Assembly (NCBI GenBank): GCA_937967645.1
Contig: CALBTT010000076.1
Coordinates: 1 to 54,321 of the forward strand
Length of the DNA stretch: 54,321 nucleotides
From: an uncultured Zoogloea sp.
Lineage (GTDB): Bacteria; Pseudomonadota; Gammaproteobacteria; Burkholderiales; Rhodocyclaceae
Reading direction: 5' to 3'
In this document: piece by piece, positions 48,689 to 54,321 of the stretch
Layout of the letters: the number at the start of each line of letters is the position of its first letter
Numbering within the stretch: the first letter of the stretch is position 1
Program-made: the position numbers and the translations under genes
Notes under the pieces: generated by a model
What the model was told of the DNA's origin: nothing
What the model saw: only the letters and a program-made list of their open reading frames with translations
Database searches by the model: none

Positions 48689-49823
48689 TTTCCGCTTTGA
48701 TCCGCGCAAGTGGCTGCTCAGGGTGCTGTCGCCGCTGGACGGCCCGCTGGCCCTGATCGTGCTCGCCATCATCGGCTTTTCCGCCGTGGTGATGGTCAGC
48801 GCCTCGCCTGAGCGACTGGATACCCTGGCCCTCAACATCGGTGTGGCGATGGTGGTGATGTGGGTGGCGGCCAGCATCCCGCCCCAGCGCATGATGACGA
48901 TCGCCCTGCCTCTGTATGTGCTGGGGGTCGTGCTGTTGATCGGGGTGGCCCTGTTCGGCGATGTTTCCAAGGGGGCGCGGCGCTGGCTCAACATCGGGGT
49001 GGCGCGCATCCAGCCTTCCGAGCTGATGAAGATCGCCATGCCGCTCATGCTCGCCTGGTACTTCCAGAGCCGCGAGGGCATGCTGCGGGTGCGGGATTTC
49101 TTCATTGCGGCGGGGCTGTTGCTGGTGCCTGTCGGCCTGATCGCCAAGCAGCCTGACCTGGGTACTGCCATCCTGGTGGCGGCGGCCGGCTTCTACGTGC
49201 TGTTCTTCGCCGGCCTCACCTGGCGGCTGATCCTTCCGGTGGCCCTCGTGGGAGTCGTCGGGATCGCGTCCATCGTGGCCATGGGGGACACCATCTGCAA
49301 GCCCGATGTGGAGTGGCCAGGGCTGCGGGAATACCAGAAGCATCGGGTGTGCACCCTGCTCGACCCCACCTCCGATCCGCTCGGCAAGGGCTTCCACATC
49401 ATCCAGTCCACCATCGCCATCGGCTCCGGCGGGGCTGTCGGCAAGGGTTGGGGCAATGGGACCCAGACGCACCTGGACTTCCTGCCCGAACGCCATACCG
49501 ACTTCATCTTCGCCGTACTCACCGAAGAATTCGGCCTAGCCGGCGCCGCGGTTCTTGTAGTACTCTACATCCTGTTGATTTTTCGCGGCCTTTTTATCGC
49601 CGCTGGTGCCCCGACCCTGTTCTCGCGCCTCCTCGCTGGCGCCCTTACGCTGATCTTCTTCACCTACGCGTTTGTGAACATGGGCATGGTAAGCGGAATT
49701 CTCCCCGTCGTCGGGGTCCCGCTACCCTTCGTCAGTTACGGTGGCACTGCACTCGTTACCCTGTGTCTAGGCATTGGCATGCTCATGAGCATCCAGCGCC
49801 ATCGACGCCGGGTAGGCACCTGA
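48681..49823 (+). CDS. rodA: Peptidoglycan glycosyltransferase RodA
   Basis: This 380-residue SEDS polymerase has about ten membrane segments. RWLNIGVARIQPSE lies at 101-114, and the catalytic-loop region LPERHTDFIFAVLTEEFG carries the essential aspartate; GVPLPFVSYGGTALV is at the C-terminal end. The GTG start overlaps the mrdA stop by 8 bases. A longer in-frame extension upstream is an mrdA shadow. Confidence 0.96.
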   Translation: MSDFRFDPRKWLLRVLSPLDGPLALIVLAIIGFSAVVMVSASPERLDTLALNIGVAMVVMWVAASIPPQRMMTIALPLYVLGVVLLIGVALFGDVSKGARRWLNIGVARIQPSELMKIAMPLMLAWYFQSREGMLRVRDFFIAAGLLLVPVGLIAKQPDLGTAILVAAAGFYVLFFAGLTWRLILPVALVGVVGIASIVAMGDTICKPDVEWPGLREYQKHRVCTLLDPTSDPLGKGFHIIQSTIAIGSGGAVGKGWGNGTQTHLDFLPERHTDFIFAVLTEEFGLAGAAVLVVLYILLIFRGLFIAAGAPTLFSRLLAGALTLIFFTYAFVNMGMVSGILPVVGVPLPFVSYGGTALVTLCLGIGMLMSIQRHRRRVGT

Positions 49824-49827
49824 ACCC

Positions 49828-49847
49828 GCGCGCGCTTCCGCGCGCGC
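49828..49847 (+). terminator. Eight-pair GC-only hairpin between rodA and rlpA
   Basis: GCGCGCGC-TTCC-GCGCGCGC forms a perfect 8-bp stem just after the rodA stop and 19 bases before rlpA. No T-run follows, so full termination is unlikely. The alternating purine-pyrimidine GC tract is also prone to Z-DNA or replication slippage. Confidence 0.45.
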
Positions 49848-49866
49848 CCGAACAGGATTGAGCGTC

Positions 49867-50982
49867 ATGACCCCTGTAGCGACACACCGTCGCGCCGGCC
49901 CCTGGCTGGCGTCTGTCCTGAGCGCCCTGATGTTGGCCGGTTGCTCCGTCAACCCGCCGAGCATGGCACAAACTCCCGCCGAAACCCTGTCCGACCAGCC
50001 TGCCCGGCAGCCTGGCGAACCCGCCTATTTCAAGGCTGGCCTCAAGCCCACTGCAGCGGGCAGGGCCTTGGGCAGCTCCCTCCGCTTCGACCGTTCCCGG
50101 CCCGATGAGGCGGACCAGGATGATGACGAGGACACCCTGGGGGCCGAAGCCCCCCGTTACGAAAAGGGCGACTACTCCCTGGGCAGCGGCCTGGCCCTCG
50201 GCAGCAGCGGCAGCGCCTTCCGCGAGCGGGGCATGGCCAGCTGGTATGGCAAGGCTTTCCATGGCCGCAAGACCTCCAGCGGCGACAGCTTCGACATGTA
50301 CGCCCTGACGGCGGCGCATCCCACCCTGCCCATCCCCAGCTACGTGAGAGTCACCAACCTGGCCAACGGCCGCTCGGCGGTGGTACGCATCAACGACCGC
50401 GGGCCGCATCATCCGGGGCGGATCATCGATCTCTCGTATGCCGCGGCCTACAAGCTCGGCTATGCCGGCCAGGGTTCGGCCCAGGTGGAGCTGTCCCTGG
50501 TGTTGCCCGAGGGCGTGGCCATGGTCCAGCCCGGCCGCAGCGTGCCGCCTCTCAAGCGCGCCCGGGCAGCCCAGCCCGCCACCAGGGTGGCCAAGGGGGG
50601 GCAGGCCCAGCCGCCGGTCCAGGTTGCTGCCGCGGTTCCGGTCGCTGCGCCTGCGCCCGTCACGCCTGCCGAGGCCCGTGGGGCGGCTGTCGAGGTGGCG
50701 GCGCTCACGCCGTCCGCGCAGCCCGTCCGCCCGGTCGAGCGGGCTGCGGCACCGCAGGTCTTCCTGCAACTGGGGGTCTTCCCGTCCCTGCTCAATGCCG
50801 AGCAGTTCAAGAACTTCGTCGAGCACGAGTTGGCCTGGCTGTCGGAGTCGGTGTCCGTGCTGGCCGCCGATGGCAAGTACCGCCTGCGCGTGGGGCCTTT
50901 CCCCTCCGCGCCGGAGGCGCGCAGCATTGCCGAGCGCATCGCCACCACCCTCAAGCTGAAGCCCTTCGTGGTGCACCGCTGA
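49867..50982 (+). CDS. rlpA: Septal-ring lytic transglycosylase RlpA
   Basis: This 371-residue lipoprotein has lipidated C26 in LMLAGC. A double-psi beta-barrel lies in the middle (GMASWYGKAFHGRKTSSGDSF through INDRGPHHPGRIIDLS), then an alanine/proline/valine linker and a C-terminal SPOR domain that binds denuded glycan strands. It cleaves such strands at the septum. The ATG at 49867 is preferred over the TTG three codons earlier. It ends the mre/mrd cluster. Confidence 0.95.
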   Translation: MTPVATHRRAGPWLASVLSALMLAGCSVNPPSMAQTPAETLSDQPARQPGEPAYFKAGLKPTAAGRALGSSLRFDRSRPDEADQDDDEDTLGAEAPRYEKGDYSLGSGLALGSSGSAFRERGMASWYGKAFHGRKTSSGDSFDMYALTAAHPTLPIPSYVRVTNLANGRSAVVRINDRGPHHPGRIIDLSYAAAYKLGYAGQGSAQVELSLVLPEGVAMVQPGRSVPPLKRARAAQPATRVAKGGQAQPPVQVAAAVPVAAPAPVTPAEARGAAVEVAALTPSAQPVRPVERAAAPQVFLQLGVFPSLLNAEQFKNFVEHELAWLSESVSVLAADGKYRLRVGPFPSAPEARSIAERIATTLKLKPFVVHR

Positions 50983-51151
50983 GGGGCGGCGTGCGGCGCC
51001 TGCCGCATGCCGTTGTGGATCCGCGCACAGCCGGGGCGTGATCTGAAAGCTTGCCGCGACAGCCGAGCCTGCCTAAGCTTCTGCCTTTGGGCGTTGCCGT
51101 AGGTGGCCTTTGCGCCACCCCGGTCCGCTCCCTTTGGAGGAGTGCTCTGCA

Positions 51152-51346
51152 ATGGTCACCTCTACCCCCCCGGAATGCTGGCAGGCTTTGTCCCGGTGCT
51201 CGGAAGCCGAGCATTGCTGCGGTGAGTGCCAGCACCTCGATGTCGGCAACCTGCCCGATGAGATCGACCTGCAGCAGCTGGTGCTGACCCGCTTCGTTCG
51301 CCACGAACGTGACCCGTCCCGATTGCTGCGCGCCGGGCTCCGCTGA
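51152..51346 (+). CDS. Possible small cysteine-rich protein
   Basis: This 64-residue reading frame has a strong GGAGGAG ribosome site 9 bases before the ATG. Residues about 9-26 contain five cysteines (CWQALSRCSEAEHCCGECQHL), which could bind metal or a cluster; the C-terminal half is helical and charged. A GGTGGC/GCCACC hairpin lies upstream near 51101-51118. No family is recognised. The rest of the 50983-51151 gap shows nothing else. Confidence 0.45.
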   Translation: MVTSTPPECWQALSRCSEAEHCCGECQHLDVGNLPDEIDLQQLVLTRFVRHERDPSRLLRAGLR

Positions 51347-51376
51347 CCCCCCATAAGTCGATGCGTCAGAAATGCC

Positions 51377-51398
51377 AGGGGCCGCAGATGCGGCCCCT
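51377..51398 (-). terminator. Hairpin downstream of secreted hypothetical gene
   Basis: A perfect 9-bp stem AGGGGCCGC/GCGGCCCCT closes an AGAT loop 24 bases past the minus-strand gene. No T-run follows, but the core GGCCGCAGATGCGGCC is identical to that of the terminator at 13894-13917. Confidence 0.55.
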
Positions 51399-51422
51399 GA
51401 AGCTACCTGTATTGCCTGGAGT

Positions 51423-51830
51423 TTACTGCGGCGGCGTGCAGCCGGAGGGGTACCAGATTTTTACAGGGACGCCATTGAGCCAGATGGTGTAATACCCTTC
51501 GCACGGAACGCCTGTCGCCTTCTCGGCAGGTGCCGCGCTGCGGCTGGTGGCCTGGTCACCGGTCTGGCATTCCGGCAGCTTGCTGCCCTTGCCCTTGCCG
51601 GCCTTGCTCATGACGCAGGCGTGCTGGGGCTTGCCCTTGGCGTCGAGCTGGACGACCTCTCCATTCTTGCCGAAGATGACCCCGCCGCTGATGTCGGCGG
51701 GGGCGATGCTGCCCTTGGTGAACTGGCCCAGGCCGCCCGCCGCGTGGGCGGGGGCCTGCAGGGCGATGCCGGCCAGCAGGCCGAGCACCAGCAGGGCGGA
51801 TCGCAGGGGGGAGGAGGGGGACTGCCTCAT
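51423..51830 (-). CDS. Secreted hypothetical protein
   Basis: This 135-residue protein has a signal peptide (LRSALLVLGLLAGIALQAPAHA). The mature part has four cysteines (HACVM, PECQT, VPCEG, SGCTPP), a short GKGKGSK stretch and a C-terminal WLNGVPVKIWYPSGC. It follows the outer-membrane barrel gene by 46 bases on the same strand and is probably cotranscribed; a periplasmic partner role is conjecture. No family recognised. Confidence 0.7.
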   Translation of the reverse strand: MRQSPSSPLRSALLVLGLLAGIALQAPAHAAGGLGQFTKGSIAPADISGGVIFGKNGEVVQLDAKGKPQHACVMSKAGKGKGSKLPECQTGDQATSRSAAPAEKATGVPCEGYYTIWLNGVPVKIWYPSGCTPPQ

Positions 51831-51876
51831 GGACGATGATCTCCGTGGTTGGTGGCTTGAGGGAAGGTGGAGTGCT

Positions 51877-54277
51877 TCAGAAGCGCAGCTGGCCCTGCAG
51901 CATCAGGGTGCGCTGGGCATAGAACAGGGGCACGCGCGGGTCGCCGTTGAGGTCCGTGTTGTGGAAGCGGAACTGCCGGTCGAACAGGTTGTACACCCCC
52001 AGGCTGGCGCTCAGCCGGTGCTCCACCAGCGGCACGCTGACGCGCAGGTTGGTGACGCTGAAGGTGGAGCGGGCCTCGGATTCGCTGGTGGTGATGCTCC
52101 CGGCGATCTGGGAGGCGTGTTGGCGCACCAGCCAGTGCTCCAGCAGGGCATCGGCCGGGCCGGTCTTCAGCCACAGGCGCAGGGGCAGCAGGTCGGTGGT
52201 GACCTTGTAGGGGGTGTCGCGCAGCAGACTGTCCTGGCCTTCGTAGCGGACCGATTCGTGGCGCCATTCGGCGCTCAGGGCCAGGCGGCGGCCCAGGGGC
52301 ACGGCCAGGTGGGCCCGGTGCAGGGCTTCCTTCCAAGGTTTCATCTGGTAGCCAAGGTTTGCACCTGGGTCATACATGGGGGCGTCGAGCCAGCGGCCCG
52401 AGGCTTCCAGGCCTGCCGTGATGCCGCCGGCCAGGCGCTGATCCACCGCCACGGCAGCACGCCGCCAACGGGTGCCGGCGATCTCGTCGAAGACCTGGTT
52501 GAAGCCGGCGAACTGGGTGGGGGCGAGGTTTTCGGCGTCGTACTTCGAGCCCGACACGCCCTGGAAGATCGCTCCGCGCAGGGTGGTGCCGGCGGCCGGG
52601 CGGGCCACCAGGCCCAGCTTGCCGTTGATGCGCTCTGCAGCGCTGATGCCGCTGTTCTCGTATCGGGTGTATTCAGCACCGCCGTGCAGGGTAACTGCCG
52701 GATGGAGGCGCCACTGGGCATAGCCGAACACCGTGTCGCGGTCGGCCTTCAGCGGCGTGGTGGGCAGGCGGGTGACATCCAGCACGATGCTCGGGTCCAT
52801 GCTCAGGGCCGTGGAGACGGTGATGTCGCGCTTGCCGGACTGGCGGGCGAGGCTGGCCCCGGCGCTGAGGGCCAAGTCTTCCCGCTGGCGGGTATACAGG
52901 GCCGACAGGCCGCGGGTCCGCTGCGTCTCCAGCGCTTCACTGCCAATATCCAGATTGATGCCGTATTGAGCGCTGCTGTACTGGAAGAAGTCCTGTTGCA
53001 GGAAGCGGACCCGCTGGGTGTTGGCTTCCACCAGGAGTTCGTCGCCATTGCCCAGCTCGTGCCGCAGGCCGACCCGCCCGAGGTCGTTGATGGCCCGTCG
53101 CTGGAGGGTCTGGGATTGGCCGTCGAACAGGCTGCGATACGGGGTGCCACCACCCAGCTCGGAATGGCGGGCTTCGGCCAGCAGGGTGGTGCCGGGGGCC
53201 AGGCGGATGCGTGCATCCAGCCGGCTACCGGCCAGGTGGGTGTCGGCGCTGCGGTCGGTGAGGCCGGCGTTGCGGTAGTCGAAGCTGCCGAAGGACAGCT
53301 GGCCCTGTTCCCAGGAATGGGACAGCAGCATGCTGGCGGCCAGGGTGCTGCGGGTGCCGCCGCCGAAGGTGGCGGCGAAGCGGGTGGGCTTGCGGTCGAA
53401 GAAGGCGGTGGCCTCGTCGGGCGACACGGCCCGCGGGCCGTCGAACAGCGGGGTGGGGGGCATCACCTGCTGGGGCGCCTGGGGCCACTGGCCGATGGGC
53501 TGGCGCAGGTTGGCCTGCAGCAGCTCGGACTGGCGGGCGCTCTCGAAGCGCGGCAGATCCGCATAGACGTCGGCCAGCAGGCGATGGGCGGCGGGGCTGG
53601 CCGGGTCGTCCTCGATGGCGTTCATGGCCAGGCTGTGGGCGGCGGGGGCAAAGCCCACCTGCTGGTAGGCGGCGCCGATGCTGGCGCTGCGGGCGGCCCG
53701 GTCCTGGTCGATGAGGGCGCTGGGGCGCAGCACGGCGCGGTTGTCGTTGCGGGCGATGGCCTGGTTGGTGTTCTCGATGGCGGTCAGCGGCTCGCCGTTG
53801 CGCAGGGCCCGGAAGGCGTCGAAATACCAGGGGGTGGGGGAGGCCGGGTCGAGGCGGCGGGCCAGGTCGAATTGATCGCCGGCCACCTTGCTGCGGGCTT
53901 CTTCGAGGTAGGCGCGGCCCAGGTAGCTGCGCAGCTCGGCATTGGACGGGTCGAGCAGGGCGGCGATCTCCACCTCGCGGCGGCCGTCGGCGGTGTTGCC
54001 CTGGCGCATCAGGGCCAGGCCAAGGCCGAAGTGGGCCAGCGGGTCGGCGTCGGAGCGTGCCAGGGCCGCCCGGAAGTCGCTGGCGGCGGCGTCGATCTCG
54101 CCCTGCATCAGGCGGGCAAAGGCGGCCAGGGCCAGGGCGCGGGGCGTGTCGGGGGCGAGGGTGCTGGCCCGGCGGGCGGAGTCGCCACCGGTGGTAGCGT
54201 CGCCGAGGGCGAGTTCCAGCTCGGCCCGGCGGGCCCAGGCAAGGGGGTTGTCCGGGGCCAGGGTGGTGGCCTGGCGG
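51877..54277 (-). CDS. TPR plus beta-barrel outer-membrane protein (5' truncated)
   Basis: About 800 codons of a larger gene are present. The N-terminal third has TPR-type helices (APDNPLAWARRAELELALGD near the contig end, HFGLGLALMRQGNTADGRRE, NAELRSYLGRAYLEEARSKV). After about residue 250 it changes to alternating beta-strand sequence that ends NLFDRQFRFHNTDLNG and a terminal QGQLRF, the phenylalanine-ending signature of outer-membrane barrels; it recalls a TonB-receptor barrel without a visible plug. The frame stays open through 54277, where adapter begins, so the true start is missing; the ATG at 54108 is internal. A NfrA-like adhesin/receptor role is one option. Confidence 0.75.
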
Positions 54278-54321
54278 AGATCGGAAGAGCGTCGTGTAGG
54301 GAAAGAGTGTAGATCTCGGTG
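54278..54321. other. Illumina sequencing adapter contamination
   Basis: The last 44 bases begin AGATCGGAAGAGC and continue with the reverse complement of the TruSeq universal adapter (GTCGTGTAGGGAAAGAGTGT, then AGATCTCGGTG). They are not genomic. A plus-strand reading frame through them ends in the well-known artefact peptide IGRASCRERV. The contig therefore ends at 54277. Confidence 0.97.

Noticed and set aside
50983..51151. tRNA-like or small RNA gene
   Set aside because: One GGTGGC/GCCACC hairpin is present but no cloverleaf, T-loop motif or terminator.
51547..54312. A 921-residue plus-strand reading frame at the contig end
   Set aside because: It is antisense to the barrel gene, compositionally low-complexity and ends in adapter-coded IGRASCRERV.

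Overview
The window is a high-GC, gene-dense chromosomal contig from a betaproteobacterium, most likely Rhodocyclales-like. That placement is inferred from gene order (lptB-rpoN-hpf-ptsN-hprK, ribE-ribB-ribH-nusB-thiL-pgpA, mreBCD-mrdA-rodA-rlpA) and protein style, not from a database search. Almost every base is coding. No tRNA, rRNA, CRISPR array, prophage or insertion sequence was recognised.

Layout. 1-313: a two-copy 77-bp tandem repeat at the contig edge, then an OxyR-type site in front of oxyR. 0.3-9.9 kb: oxyR, a folate cyclo-ligase, the lytic transglycosylase slt, an NDUFA9-like SDR, cca, a PBP1C whose transpeptidase motifs are lost, a DUF2905 protein, an alpha/beta hydrolase and a small acidic protein. 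9.9-14.2 kb: a MidA/NDUFAF7-like methyltransferase, a pteridine-reductase-like SDR, ttcA, a cyclase-like/FHA protein and a PsiF-repeat protein. 14.4-24.8 kb: a long minus-strand block. Read in the direction of transcription it runs riboflavin genes (ribE, ribB with a degenerate cyclohydrolase II half, ribH), nusB, thiL, pgpA, pncC, a LexA box, recA, recX, lptB, rpoN, hpf, ptsN, hprK. It joins vitamin synthesis, SOS repair, LPS export and the nitrogen-PTS/sigma-54 circuit.

24.9-40.0 kb is the accessory, signalling-rich part. It holds a CBS protein, a 43-residue secreted peptide, a 1748-residue pseudoCheB-CheR-5xPAS-kinase-receiver fusion and an oxidoreductase pair (alkene reductase plus quinone-reductase-like MDR) divergent from a LysR regulator with a perfect palindrome at its start. 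These are followed by a TorT-like/TorS-like sensor pair directly ahead of an AraC regulator and a cupin. An uncharacterised gene and a REP-like repeat cluster close the region.

40.2-51 kb: gatCAB with an interposed lipoprotein gene, divergent from the rod-shape/elongasome cluster mreBCD-mrdA-rodA-rlpA. 51-54.3 kb: a small Cys-rich ORF, a secreted hypothetical protein and the 3' part of a TPR plus beta-barrel outer-membrane protein. The last 44 bases (54278-54321) are Illumina adapter, not genome, so the contig ends artificially inside that gene.

The strongest leads are the pseudo-enzymes (PBP1C, CheB, RibA domains), the TorT/TorS/AraC module with no HPt domain or TorR, and the TPR-barrel locus cut by adapter.
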